A DNA stretch of 64,000 nucleotides, taken from NCBI RefSeq assembly GCF_900499075.1, contig NZ_UIHC01000006.1, positions 1 to 64,000 of the forward strand. The letters are read 5' to 3'. The position numbers were made by a program, and so were the translations under genes. The DNA comes from Roseinatronobacter ekhonensis. GTDB taxonomy: Bacteria; Pseudomonadota; Alphaproteobacteria; Rhodobacterales; Rhodobacteraceae. Below are positions 9,027 to 17,104 of this stretch, one piece after another; the first letter of the stretch is position 1, and each line of letters opens with the position of its first letter. The notes under the pieces are model-generated. The model saw nothing but the letters and a program-made list of their open reading frames with translations, was not told where the DNA came from and made no database searches.

Positions 9027-9749
9027 TCAGCGCACCTTGGCCAGAAACTTGCGGGTTTGCTCGGATTCTGCCGCGCCGAAAATCTGTTCGGGAGGGCCAA
9101 TCTCTTCCAGCAAGCCGTCATGGAAATAGGCAACCCGGTCCGAGACATCCCTTGCGAAACCCATCTCGTGGGTGACGCAGATCATGGTCATGCCCTCCTC
9201 GGCAAGAATGCGCATCGTATCGAGAACTTCGCCGACAAGCTCGGGGTCCAGCGCCGATGTCGCTTCGTCGAACAGCATGTATTGCGGATCCATCGCCAGC
9301 GCCCTTGCAATCGCCAGACGTTGCTGCTGGCCGCCCGACAGGGCGCTGGGATAGGCTTTCAGCTTGTCACCAAGGCCGACATGTTCAAGCTGCCGTTTGG
9401 CGATCTCGCGTGCCTCGGATTGCGATTTCTTTTTCACGATACGCGGTGCCAGCGCGACATTCTCCAGCGCGGTCAGGTGCGGAAAACTGTTCCATTGCTG
9501 GAACACCATTCCCATCCGCTGGCGCAACGTGTTGAGGTCGGTCTGTTTGGCATGAACGTCGGTGCCATCGACAACGACGCGGCCCTTCTGAATCGGCTCT
9601 AGCCCGTTTATGCAATATAGTAGCGTAGATTTGCCGGAGCCCGATGCTCCGATCACGGACAGCACTTCGCCCTTCTGCACCGTCAGGTCGATCCCGCGCA
9701 ACACATGCAGCGTGCCGAAATATTTGTGCAGACCGGAAATTTCGATCAT
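9027..9749 (-). CDS. Polar amino acid ABC transporter, ATP-binding protein
   Basis: A 240-aa ABC ATPase of the HisP/GlnQ class that powers uptake through the two permeases upstream. Walker A (GASGSGKST), the signature LSGGQQQR and Walker B (MLFDEATSALDPE) are intact. The ATG at 9749 overlaps the upstream permease stop as ATGA and has GAGGTGG about 7 nt upstream; a GTG three codons earlier is less likely. In this operon the likely cargo is a hydroxyproline isomer or a related compatible amino acid. Confidence 0.9.
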   Translation of the reverse strand: MIEISGLHKYFGTLHVLRGIDLTVQKGEVLSVIGASGSGKSTLLYCINGLEPIQKGRVVVDGTDVHAKQTDLNTLRQRMGMVFQQWNSFPHLTALENVALAPRIVKKKSQSEAREIAKRQLEHVGLGDKLKAYPSALSGGQQQRLAIARALAMDPQYMLFDEATSALDPELVGEVLDTMRILAEEGMTMICVTHEMGFARDVSDRVAYFHDGLLEEIGPPEQIFGAAESEQTRKFLAKVR

Positions 9750-10408
9750 TGGGACCACCTCTTTTCAAGTTTGGCCGAATAGCGCGAGATCGGATAGGAC
9801 AGCGCGAAGTAAAACGCGCCCGCGATCGAGATAATCAAAAGCGGTTCCTGCGTGCGGGTCATCAGGATCTGGCTTGCGCGCAGCAATTCGACGTAGCCGA
9901 GCACCGACACCAGCGCGCTATCTTTCAGAACGCCCAAGGCGACACCGACCCAAGACGGGAACACGGCGCGCGTGCCGATGGGCAGCACAACATAGCGCAA
10001 GTCCTGCCAGTAGCTCATTCCGAGCGAGCGCGCGGCGCGGCGCATTGGTTTGCCGACGGATTCGATTCCGCCGCGTGCGACATTTGCCACAAGCGAGGCC
10101 GTGTAAATCGTCAGGATCACCAGCCCCGATTGGAAGGCATCAAGGCTCAGGCCGATGATCGGCACAAAATTATAGAACAGGACCAGTTGGATGATCAGCG
10201 GGACCGACCGAAACGCGTCCAGCACAGGGGCCAGGAACAGCGTGGCCCAGATACGACCCTCATACAGCAACCAGCCGAATATCGTGCCGAGGATGGTTCC
10301 GATCGCGATTGAGATCGTCGAAATCAGAAGTGTCCGCCATGCGGCTTCGGCCATAAAGAGAATGTCCTGGCGCCCAAAGCCGCTGAAGAAGCTGATGGTT
10401 GGTTCCAT
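9746..10408 (-). CDS. Polar amino acid ABC transporter permease (HisM/GlnP type)
   Basis: A 220-aa inner-membrane permease with about five hydrophobic segments and the EAA-loop signature around MRRAARSLGMSYWQDLRYV. It pairs with the second permease of the same size encoded 9 nt upstream and with the overlapping ATPase gene downstream. GAGGGG lies just before the ATG. The substrate is inferred to be hydroxyproline-like from the operon. Confidence 0.9.
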   Translation of the reverse strand: MEPTISFFSGFGRQDILFMAEAAWRTLLISTISIAIGTILGTIFGWLLYEGRIWATLFLAPVLDAFRSVPLIIQLVLFYNFVPIIGLSLDAFQSGLVILTIYTASLVANVARGGIESVGKPMRRAARSLGMSYWQDLRYVVLPIGTRAVFPSWVGVALGVLKDSALVSVLGYVELLRASQILMTRTQEPLLIISIAGAFYFALSYPISRYSAKLEKRWSQ

Positions 10409-10417
10409 TTGCGCCCC

Positions 10418-11080
10418 TCAATACCGAAACAGCCGCGTCGCAAGCAGCCGGGACGCAAGCAAGATGAATTTGACCATGACGTAATAGATTACGGCGGTGA
10501 CGGCGAAATATTCAAAGATGCGGTATGTGCGGCTGGCGAAGAACTGGGTCTCGCCCGACAATTCGCGAAACCCGACCAGCATTCCGAGCGACGACATAAG
10601 AACGGCCCAGACAAGTTGGTTCGTCATCGGGTAATACACGATACGCAAGACCTGCGGCACAAGGATCCGCGTGTAGGTTTGCCAAAGGTTCATCCCAAGG
10701 CTGCGTGCGGCGCGCATCTGTGTATCTGGCACCGCCTGAAAGCCGCCGCGGAAATTCTCGGAAAGGTAGCCCGCGTTATTGAAGCTGAGTCCGACCAGCA
10801 CAATCATGTAAGGCGTCAGATGCCAGCCAAAGGCCCCCAGCCCGAACCCGAAGAAGAACAACTGGAACAGCGCAGGCGTGTTGCGCGCCAGTTCCACCCA
10901 TGCCGTTGCCAGCCAGTAAAGCGGGCCACGCAGTCTTAGGCGGATAACGGACAATCCCAGACCGACAACAATACCGATCACCATGGACAGCGTTGCCACC
11001 TGAAGCGTCACAAGACTTGCTTCCAGCAACTCCGGCAGGCTGCGAATCACCGGACGCCAGTGAAAATTATAGTCGAACAT
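10418..11080 (-). CDS. Polar amino acid ABC transporter permease (second subunit)
   Basis: A 220-aa inner-membrane permease of the HisQ/GlnP family, with the EAA-type loop at MRAARSLGMNLWQTYTRILV. I start it at ATG 11080 (MFDYNFHWRPVI), the usual family N-terminus. The longer open frame to 11317 runs inside the solute-binding-protein gene and is rejected. It is separated from that gene by a terminator-like hairpin at 11093-11126 and followed by the other permease after 9 nt. Confidence 0.9.
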   Translation of the reverse strand: MFDYNFHWRPVIRSLPELLEASLVTLQVATLSMVIGIVVGLGLSVIRLRLRGPLYWLATAWVELARNTPALFQLFFFGFGLGAFGWHLTPYMIVLVGLSFNNAGYLSENFRGGFQAVPDTQMRAARSLGMNLWQTYTRILVPQVLRIVYYPMTNQLVWAVLMSSLGMLVGFRELSGETQFFASRTYRIFEYFAVTAVIYYVMVKFILLASRLLATRLFRY

Positions 11081-11092
11081 CGCGATGATCCC

Positions 11093-11126
11093 AAAAAAAT
11101 CCCCGCCCGGACAGGCCGGGCAGGGG
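11093..11126 (-). terminator. Hairpin plus T7 between solute-binding protein and permease genes
   Basis: Read on the minus strand, a GC-rich stem (CCCCGCCCGG pairing with CCGGGCAGGGG, one bulged A, 5-nt loop) is followed by seven T residues. That is a classic intrinsic terminator shape, yet it sits inside the operon directly after the binding-protein gene. It probably acts as a partial terminator or 3' stabiliser so that the periplasmic receptor is made in excess over the membrane subunits. Confidence 0.8.
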
Positions 11127-11145
11127 TAGCTCTGACGGTGGCGGA

Positions 11146-11946
11146 TTAGTACATCACGCCGGGGATGCGCAGTTCGGGCGCTTCGCCCCCGACATACGTG
11201 CCCCACAATTCCTGATAGCGACCGGACCGCACCTGATGCGTGACAAACAGGTTCAGGTAGTTCAGCCAGCTGACATCGGTCCGCTTGGCCACGACCGACG
11301 TGTAGTCCGTGGTCCAAGGCATGCGCGGGCCGGGATCAACATTGTCATACTGGTCGGTAATCGGCTTCACTGCGGTGTTGGTGGTGATCCCGATATCCGC
11401 TTTGCCCTGCGCTACGGCCAGGAACACCTCGTTCTCTGACTGATAGCCCTGATACAGGTCTTCTTCGCCCCATTCGGCAGCGATCTTCAGCCATTCCTGT
11501 TCCGGAACGGTGCCGACACCGGCTGCAACGCGCTTGCCGCGAATGTCCTCGAAGGACTCGATGCCGCTTTCGGAATTCACCACGCCTTGTGCGTAATAAA
11601 TCGCGTAAGGGATGGAAAACCCGACTGTGCGTGCGCGGGCAAGGCTGTCCGATGTCGCGCCGAACACCACATCTGCGCGGCCCGTCACGATCACCGGCAA
11701 ACGCTCGGACCATGTGAGGGGCATGATTTCGACATCAACTTCCAGCGCGGCCGCCAGATCGTTGCAATACTCGACATCGAAACCGGCCGGATCGTTGTTC
11801 TCGTCGCGGTAGCCGATGGGCGGGAAGTCCAGCACGACACCGCAGCGCAAAGTGCCGCGGTCGATGACGTCATCCAGCGTATCGGCCGTGGCGGGGGCGG
11901 TTACGAGCAGCGATGCCGCTGCGATCCCGAAAAGCGTTTTCAGCAT
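11146..11946 (-). CDS. Periplasmic amino acid-binding protein of ABC transporter
   Basis: A 266-aa periplasmic solute-binding protein (SBP_bac_3 family). A signal peptide is clear (MLKTLFGIAAASLLVTAPATA, then DTLDDVIDRG). The family hallmarks GTLRCGVVLDFPPIGYRDE and GFDVEYCNDLAAAL follow. Start is ATG 11946; the longer frame to 12033 lacks a signal-like N-terminus and lies in the regulatory region. It is the first gene of the minus-strand hydroxyproline operon and is divergent from the GntR regulator. Confidence 0.92.
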   Translation of the reverse strand: MLKTLFGIAAASLLVTAPATADTLDDVIDRGTLRCGVVLDFPPIGYRDENNDPAGFDVEYCNDLAAALEVDVEIMPLTWSERLPVIVTGRADVVFGATSDSLARARTVGFSIPYAIYYAQGVVNSESGIESFEDIRGKRVAAGVGTVPEQEWLKIAAEWGEEDLYQGYQSENEVFLAVAQGKADIGITTNTAVKPITDQYDNVDPGPRMPWTTDYTSVVAKRTDVSWLNYLNLFVTHQVRSGRYQELWGTYVGGEAPELRIPGVMY

Positions 11947-12003
11947 TGTTGTCCTCCATGTTGGTTGTTGGGTGCTATATTGAATAATTCTTAAATATCT
12001 TAT

Positions 12004-12015
12004 ATTGGATACAAT
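12004..12015. promoter_or_regulatory. Candidate GntR-family operator
   Basis: ATTG-GATA-CAAT is an inverted repeat close to the TTGTATACAA-like core bound by many FadR-type GntR regulators. It overlaps a second dyad, TTGGA-N7-TCCAA (12005-12021). It lies in the 146-bp divergent region between the transporter operon and the GntR gene, where autoregulation and operon control would be expected. This is inference from position and symmetry. Confidence 0.45.
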
Positions 12016-12092
12016 GTCCAAGATATATTCCAAGGCTTCCCCTGAAGGCGGTGATGTCCTAAGACCGCATCTGGTTTCGAAGGTGGCAGGCG

Positions 12093-12764
12093 ATGAATTT
12101 CAAGGCGGTAGACATTTCAAGGACCGCATCCGCGTCGAGCATCGTGTTCGATGTGTTGCGAAAAGCCATTATCGAGGGAGAGCTGGTCGAGGGTGCGCCC
12201 CTGCGGCAGGACGAGATTGCAAACATGTTCAGCACCAGTCGCATCCCTGTGCGCGAAGCGATTTCGCGTCTGGAAGAGTTGGGTCTGGTAAAGACACAGC
12301 GCTACAAGGGGGCCGTGGTTGCCGGATTGTCCGCCGACGAAGCTGCCGAGGTGTTTGACCTGCGCGCCTTGCTGGAGCCAGAGATCCTGCGCGATGCCAT
12401 GACCAGAATGCCGAAAGACTGCCTGCAAAAGGCACGGGAACAGTGCCAAGCGTTTTCAAACTCACCCAAGCCGATGGAATGGGGCGACTTGAACCGTGAC
12501 TTCCACAAAACGCTCTATTCGGCGAGTAATCTGAAGTATTTCAAGGAAGTGGCCGAAAATGCCATGGACCGGGTCGAACGCTATATCCGCGCCCAGTTGT
12601 TGATGAGCGACGGCATGGCCCGCGCCGACAGAGAGCACCTGGCCATTCTTGAAGCCTGCGAAGATGGTGACGGTGATCGCGCAAGCTTGTTGCTGCGCGA
12701 TCACATCATCGGGGCGAAGTTTTCGCTTCTGGAACATTTCCCGAGTCCCGCTGTGCGCAAATAG
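12093..12764 (+). CDS. GntR family transcriptional regulator (FCD domain)
   Basis: A 223-aa regulator. Residues about 10-75 are the winged helix-turn-helix (EIANMFSTSRIPVREAISRLEELGLV, split here as ...EIANMF and IPVREAISRL), and residues about 85-210 are an all-helical FCD ligand-binding domain with metal-type His/Asp positions (DLNRDFH, HLAILEA). It is transcribed away from the hydroxyproline transport/catabolic operon and is 27 nt ahead of aconitase X, so it probably represses both until a hydroxyproline or a pathway intermediate binds. ATG 12093 follows GGTGGCAGGCG. Confidence 0.88.
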   Translation: MNFKAVDISRTASASSIVFDVLRKAIIEGELVEGAPLRQDEIANMFSTSRIPVREAISRLEELGLVKTQRYKGAVVAGLSADEAAEVFDLRALLEPEILRDAMTRMPKDCLQKAREQCQAFSNSPKPMEWGDLNRDFHKTLYSASNLKYFKEVAENAMDRVERYIRAQLLMSDGMARADREHLAILEACEDGDGDRASLLLRDHIIGAKFSLLEHFPSPAVRK

Positions 12765-12791
12765 CGCCGGCCCAACCCGCCCGGAGGCCCT

Positions 12792-14513
12792 GTGACCATA
12801 TCATCACGCGCGACCGAAATGTCCGGCCGCATTCTGATCGACGGGGACGCGCAAGGCGAGGTTCTTGCCTGTGTCGAAGGCCTCAGTTTCTGGGGCGGTG
12901 TCGACCCTGAAACAGGAACAATCATAGATGTGCACCATCCCGATCATGGGGCTTCGGTTGCCGGAAAAATTTTGATGATGCCGACCTCGCGCGGGTCTTG
13001 CAGTGGTAGCGGCGTCTTGCTGGAATTGTCGCTGAATGGGCTTGCCCCAGCCGCCCTTGTGTTTTGCGAGCATGAAGAAGTGCTGACACTCGGCGCTCTG
13101 GTTTCGGACCGGATTTTCGGGCGCCCGCTTCCAGTTGTCTCGTTGTCGCGGGCACATTATCGGCAATTGGCCCAGTGCCCGGCGGCGGCCATAACCGCAG
13201 GACGTTTGCATGCCGACAACGTCGATGTCGAACTCGTGGCGGCCAAAGCGGATGATGTGCAGCTTTCCGCAAAAGATTGGGCCTACCTGCGTGGTGACGC
13301 CGGACCTGCAACAGAGATGGCGATGGAAATCATCTGTCTCATGGCCGCGCGCGAAGGCACACATAGCCTGATCGATGTGACCAGAGGGCATATCGACGGC
13401 TGTATCCTTGCGCATTCCGCCAACTTGATCTTTGCGGAAAAACTGGCCGACATGGGTGCACAGGTCACGATCCCGACCACGATCAATGCAATTTCGGTCG
13501 ATCGTGAAAACTGGCACACCCAGAATGTGCCAACCGGGTTCGGCACCCGCGCCAGCCGTCTTGCAGATGCCTATGTCAAAATGGGCGCAAAGCCCGTTTT
13601 TACCTGCGCACCGTATCTGCTGGAAGAAGCGCCCGAACCCGGCGAGGTGATCGGCTGGTCGGAATCCAACGCGGTCATCTACGCCAACAGTGTTCTGGGC
13701 GCTCGCAGCCCCAAACACCCCGACTATCTTGATCTTTTCATCGCCATTACAGGCCGGGCCCCGGCCGCCGGTGTCTATATGACACAGGGTCGTGTCCCCG
13801 GAACGGTGATTGAGTTCGACATATCCTTTGACGGGCATGACGACCTGCTCTGGCCCCTGATTGGCTGGCTGGCCGGGCGCCTTTCTTCCGATAGAATTCC
13901 CCTTCTGACCGGGCTGGAATCGTTCAGCCCATCGCGCGATGACCTGAAGGCCCTTTGCGCCGCGTTCGGGACCACGTCCGGAGCGCCGATGCTGCATGTC
14001 GCAGGGCACACACCCGAGGCACATCTTGAACCGGCTGCGGATTCGACACGGCTTCGCGTCGGTCCCGCGGACATCATGAACGCGTGGCGCGAACTTAATC
14101 GCGGTGCGCGCAAGATCGACCTTGTCGCAATCGGCAGCCCGCACGCGTCGTTGTCCGAAGCCCAAAAGGTCGCGGATATTTTCCAAGACCGTGTCTGTGC
14201 CGCGTCCACCCAGATGATCATCACGATCGGAAGGGATGTTCTGAGCGCTGCGCAACTTGATGGCACTGCCAATCGACTTCAAAACGCAGGGGTGCGGCTC
14301 ATTCCGGATCTATGCTGGTGCTCGATCATTGAACCTATCTTCCCGCCAGAAACAGAGGGCTTGATGACGAATTCCGGGAAATACGCGCATTACGCCCATG
14401 GTTTGTCGGGGCGGCACGCGTGTCTGGCTGGTCTCAAAGATTGTGTCGAAGCGGCGGTCACGGGTCTTGCGCCTGATACCCCACCGCATTGGCTGACACG
14501 CAGAATTGATTGA
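12792..14513 (+). CDS. Aconitase X, cis-3-hydroxy-L-proline dehydratase
   Basis: A 573-aa AcnX protein. The N-terminal ~140 residues are the small swivelling domain (DUF126-like, with PTSRGSCSGSGVLLE), and the rest is the large aconitase-like domain (DUF521). The two are fused in one chain. Characterised bacterial AcnX enzymes dehydrate cis-3-hydroxy-L-proline to Delta1-pyrroline-2-carboxylate, which matches the neighbouring hydroxyproline genes. Start GTG 12792 has GGAGG upstream with a short 4-nt gap; ATG 12819 is a possible alternative. A Delta1-pyrroline-2-carboxylate reductase, needed to finish the route to proline, is not seen in the window. Confidence 0.87.
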   Translation: MTISSRATEMSGRILIDGDAQGEVLACVEGLSFWGGVDPETGTIIDVHHPDHGASVAGKILMMPTSRGSCSGSGVLLELSLNGLAPAALVFCEHEEVLTLGALVSDRIFGRPLPVVSLSRAHYRQLAQCPAAAITAGRLHADNVDVELVAAKADDVQLSAKDWAYLRGDAGPATEMAMEIICLMAAREGTHSLIDVTRGHIDGCILAHSANLIFAEKLADMGAQVTIPTTINAISVDRENWHTQNVPTGFGTRASRLADAYVKMGAKPVFTCAPYLLEEAPEPGEVIGWSESNAVIYANSVLGARSPKHPDYLDLFIAITGRAPAAGVYMTQGRVPGTVIEFDISFDGHDDLLWPLIGWLAGRLSSDRIPLLTGLESFSPSRDDLKALCAAFGTTSGAPMLHVAGHTPEAHLEPAADSTRLRVGPADIMNAWRELNRGARKIDLVAIGSPHASLSEAQKVADIFQDRVCAASTQMIITIGRDVLSAAQLDGTANRLQNAGVRLIPDLCWCSIIEPIFPPETEGLMTNSGKYAHYAHGLSGRHACLAGLKDCVEAAVTGLAPDTPPHWLTRRID

Positions 14514-14706
14514 CCGCTTTAGGTTGGTTGCATGAAGTCTTGCAGGTTGCCAATCTGCAAAAGAACAGGCAACGCGGGAGATCGCGAAGCGGATTGACCC
14601 CGACGCTTGCCCTGTACGCCTGTCATATCGGCAACTCTCTGCCTTGTGTCCGCCGCGTGAGGTGATCGCGCTTTGCGGCGTTTGCGAAACAGGCTAATTA
14701 CTCGAT
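14514..14706. other. Intergenic, nothing recognised
   Basis: This 193-bp gap lies between aconitase X and the LolA-like gene. I see no hairpin with a T-tract and no open frame with family character. Confidence 0.4.
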
Positions 14707-15312
14707 ATGAGTATTACACGTCGTTCCCTGTTTATGTCCCTGCCAGTCCTTGCACTGGTCCGTCCCGCTTACGCTGAACGTATCCCGCTGGGTGAAATTT
14801 CGCGCTATTTCAACGGGTTTAGTACCGCGGAAGGCGAATTTACCCAGATCAATCCCGACGGCAGCCTGTCGACGGGGCGTATTTATATCCGCAGGCCGGG
14901 ACGTGTGCGGTTCGAGTATGACCCACCAGAGGACTCTTTGGTCATGGCGGGCGGTGGGCAGGTTGCGATTTTCGATGCTCGCTCCAATCAGGGGCCAAGC
15001 CAGTATCCGCTTCGCCGGACACCGCTGAACCTGATTCTCGAACGCAATGTCGATTTCGGCAACCGGCGGATGGTGGTGGGCCATACCGATGACGGCACCA
15101 CTACGACCGTCATTGCGCAGGACCCTGAAAACCCGCAATACGGCTCTATCCGGCTGGTGTTTTCCGCCAATCCGACAGAGCTGCGTCAATGGGTCATCCG
15201 CGATGATACAGGGGCGGAAACCACTGTCATCCTTGGCAATATGCGTTTCGGGGGCGACCTGTCGGCGGGCTTGTTCAACATTACGGCAGAGGTTAACAAG
15301 CGCGAGCGCTGA
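14707..15312 (+). CDS. lolA: Outer-membrane lipoprotein carrier protein LolA family
   Basis: A 201-aa periplasmic LolA/LppC-like protein that ferries lipoproteins from the inner to the outer membrane. A signal peptide with a twin-arginine-like start (SITRRSLFMSLPVLALVRPAYA) precedes the mature part. The LolA signature GEFTQINPDGSLSTGRIYI and RPGRVRFEYDPPEDSLVMA is clear. It is followed by an unrelated SDR gene after 40 nt. Length and fold fit alphaproteobacterial LolA. Confidence 0.85.
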   Translation: MSITRRSLFMSLPVLALVRPAYAERIPLGEISRYFNGFSTAEGEFTQINPDGSLSTGRIYIRRPGRVRFEYDPPEDSLVMAGGGQVAIFDARSNQGPSQYPLRRTPLNLILERNVDFGNRRMVVGHTDDGTTTTVIAQDPENPQYGSIRLVFSANPTELRQWVIRDDTGAETTVILGNMRFGGDLSAGLFNITAEVNKRER

Positions 15313-15352
15313 CCAGAGGGTTTGTGCGGTTGTGGCAAGCAGGGCCCGTAAC

Positions 15353-16099
15353 ATGACAAACCCCAAGATCGTTCTGATAACCGGCGCCAGCCAAGGGATA
15401 GGCCGCGCCTGTGCAGTGGCCTTCGCGCAGGCTGGGCACAAGGTGGTGCTGGTTGCGCGATCTGCCGACAAGCTGGACGCATTGGCCGCAACCGCCCCCG
15501 ACCGCATGGTGGCGCGGCCCTGCGATGTGTCAGATCCCGAAGAGGTTGACGCGCTGTTTGCCGCGATCCGTGACAGGTTCGGGCGGCTGGACGTAGCCTT
15601 CAACAATGCGGGCCTGGGTCTGCCCGCGACGGAAATAGCCGATATTTCATGGCAGGACTGGCGGCGTGTGGCCTCGGTCAATCTGGATGGGGCCTTCCTG
15701 ATCGCGCGCGGTGCTTACGCCATGATGCGCGCCCAGGATCCCAAGGGCGGGCGCATCATCAATAACGGCTCTATTTCGGCGCATGTGCCGCGGGTCGGCT
15801 CGGTGCCCTACACGGCCACGAAGCACGCAATCACAGGTCTGACCCGGACGCTGTCGCTGGACGGGCGCAAGCACAATATTGCCTGCGGGCAGATAGATAT
15901 CGGCAATGCCGCGTCAGAGATGACAGAGGCGTTTACCAAAGGCGTGCCGCAGGCCGATGGCAGCCTGCGCGCTGAACCGGTGATGGATGTGCAGCATGTG
16001 GCGGATTCGGTGTTGCACATGGCCAGCCTGCCGCTACAGGCGAATGTTCAGTTCATGACCGTCATGGCTACGGCGATGCCCTATGTCGGGCGCGGCTAG
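15353..16099 (+). CDS. Short-chain dehydrogenase/reductase (SDR)
   Basis: A 248-aa classical SDR. The Rossmann glycine motif TGASQGIG is at residues about 10-17, NNAG at about 85, and the catalytic Ser-Tyr-Lys is visible as NGSIS and YTATK. Start is ATG 15353 (MTNPKIVLITGA); the open frame before it lies within lolA. No neighbour points to a substrate. A strong hairpin follows. Confidence 0.88.
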   Translation: MTNPKIVLITGASQGIGRACAVAFAQAGHKVVLVARSADKLDALAATAPDRMVARPCDVSDPEEVDALFAAIRDRFGRLDVAFNNAGLGLPATEIADISWQDWRRVASVNLDGAFLIARGAYAMMRAQDPKGGRIINNGSISAHVPRVGSVPYTATKHAITGLTRTLSLDGRKHNIACGQIDIGNAASEMTEAFTKGVPQADGSLRAEPVMDVQHVADSVLHMASLPLQANVQFMTVMATAMPYVGRG

Positions 16100-16105
16100 A
16101 TCAAA

Positions 16106-16140
16106 GAAAAACCCCGCCGGGCGCTGGGCCGGGCGGGGTT
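16106..16140 (-). terminator. Intrinsic terminator of rpmI-rplT (possibly bidirectional)
   Basis: The stem AACCCCGCC (16110-16118) pairs with GGCGGGGTT (16132-16140). On the minus strand it is followed by TTTTTCTTTG, and it lies about 22 nt past the rplT stop. On the plus strand it lies just after the SDR gene, so it may serve both convergent units. Confidence 0.8.
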
Positions 16141-16162
16141 TCAAGGGTGTAACTGGGGCCGT

Positions 16163-16525
16163 TTAGGCCATTGCAGCCTTGGCCTTGTCCACGATCTGGC
16201 TGAACGCCTCGGGCTCGTGCACGGCAAGATCGGCCAGAACCTTGCGGTCCACTTCGATGCCAGCCAAGGTCAGTGCGTTGATGAAGCGCGAATAGGACAG
16301 GTTCGGGTCCAGCGCGCGCACAGCGGCGTTGATACGCTGAATCCACAGCGCGCGGAAATTGCGCTTGCGCACCTTACGGTCGCGGGTGGCGTATTGGTTG
16401 GCCTTGTCCACCGCCTGCGTGGCCGTGCGGAAGTTGCGCGAGCGCGCGCCATAATAGCCAGCGGCGGCCTTGATGACCTTGCGGTGGCGGGCGTGGGTGA
16501 CTGTTCCGGATTTAACGCGTGACAT
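16163..16525 (-). CDS. rplT: 50S ribosomal protein L20
   Basis: A 120-aa L20, an early 23S rRNA-binding protein of the large subunit. The sequence starts [19 protein letters not shown] and contains the conserved [16 protein letters not shown] and NRRLRKR-like basic stretches ([18 protein letters not shown]). It is 12 nt downstream of rpmI. The usual next gene pheS is absent here; a terminator follows. Confidence 0.97.
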   Translation of the reverse strand: MSRVKSGTVTHARHRKVIKAAAGYYGARSRNFRTATQAVDKANQYATRDRKVRKRNFRALWIQRINAAVRALDPNLSYSRFINALTLAGIEVDRKVLADLAVHEPEAFSQIVDKAKAAMA

Positions 16526-16537
16526 GTTCCGCTCTCC

Positions 16538-16738
16538 TTACCGGTTATAGGGCATGTAGGACTTGACGATACGGGCATCCTGCTCGGACAGCAGGGTGGT
16601 GCCGCGTGCGTCGCGGATGAATTTCTTCGTCCGCTTGATCATGCCGTGCCGCTTGCCCGCTTGCCCGGCCTTTACCTTGCCGGTTGCGGTCATGGAGAAG
16701 CGCTTTTTCGCGCCCGATTTGGTCTTCATCTTGGGCAT
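16538..16738 (-). CDS. rpmI: 50S ribosomal protein L35
   Basis: A 66-aa L35 with the family signature [14 protein letters not shown] and [16 protein letters not shown]. It forms a two-gene unit with rplT. AAGGAGTC precedes the start codon. Confidence 0.97.
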   Translation of the reverse strand: MPKMKTKSGAKKRFSMTATGKVKAGQAGKRHGMIKRTKKFIRDARGTTLLSEQDARIVKSYMPYNR

Positions 16739-16845
16739 TTCCGACTCCTTCTTCGGTCAGGGGGGCGACTCGGCATGCCACAATGGCCGGACGCCCCTTC
16801 AGATAGAACCTGCGCAGTAAACCAGATTGCAGATGCGTGCAAGGC

Positions 16846-17079
16846 TCAGAACGCCTGCCAGATCCGCACAAGATACTCCACACTCAGAAGCGGGATGTCG
16901 CGCAGCCCGTAACTGCCGTCGGGGCGCAGGACCGAGGCCAGAAGGACCAATCCCAGAGCGACCGACGCAAGCCCCAGCGCCATGTAGGGGCGGCGACCAT
17001 CCGCCCAAGCGGCGATTGCGCTGACCAAGGCAAGCGGCACAAAATAGACCCCTAGCAGGAAGATGATCCCGGTATCCAT
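16846..17079 (-). CDS. Small membrane protein, unknown function
   Basis: A 77-aa protein with two hydrophobic segments (IIFLLGVYFVPLALVSAIAAW and MALGLASVALGLVLLASVL). I choose ATG 17079 (MDTGIIF), preceded by GGAAAGGGGCGGC; an ATG five codons upstream is possible. It lies between pyk (25 nt upstream) and rpmI, on the same strand. No function is recognised. Confidence 0.65.
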   Translation of the reverse strand: MDTGIIFLLGVYFVPLALVSAIAAWADGRRPYMALGLASVALGLVLLASVLRPDGSYGLRDIPLLSVEYLVRIWQAF

Positions 17080-17104
17080 GCCGCCCCTTTCCAAAGGTGC
17101 AAGG

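Noticed and set aside
12804-14282. 492-codon open frame antisense to aconitase X
   Set aside because: Low-complexity Arg/His/Gly composition and no family motifs. It is a shadow of the real gene on the other strand, typical of GC-rich DNA.
16846-17024. Open frames on the plus strand opposite the small membrane protein
   Set aside because: They lack ribosome-binding sites and hydrophobic or family character; the minus-strand frame is a sensible two-helix membrane protein.
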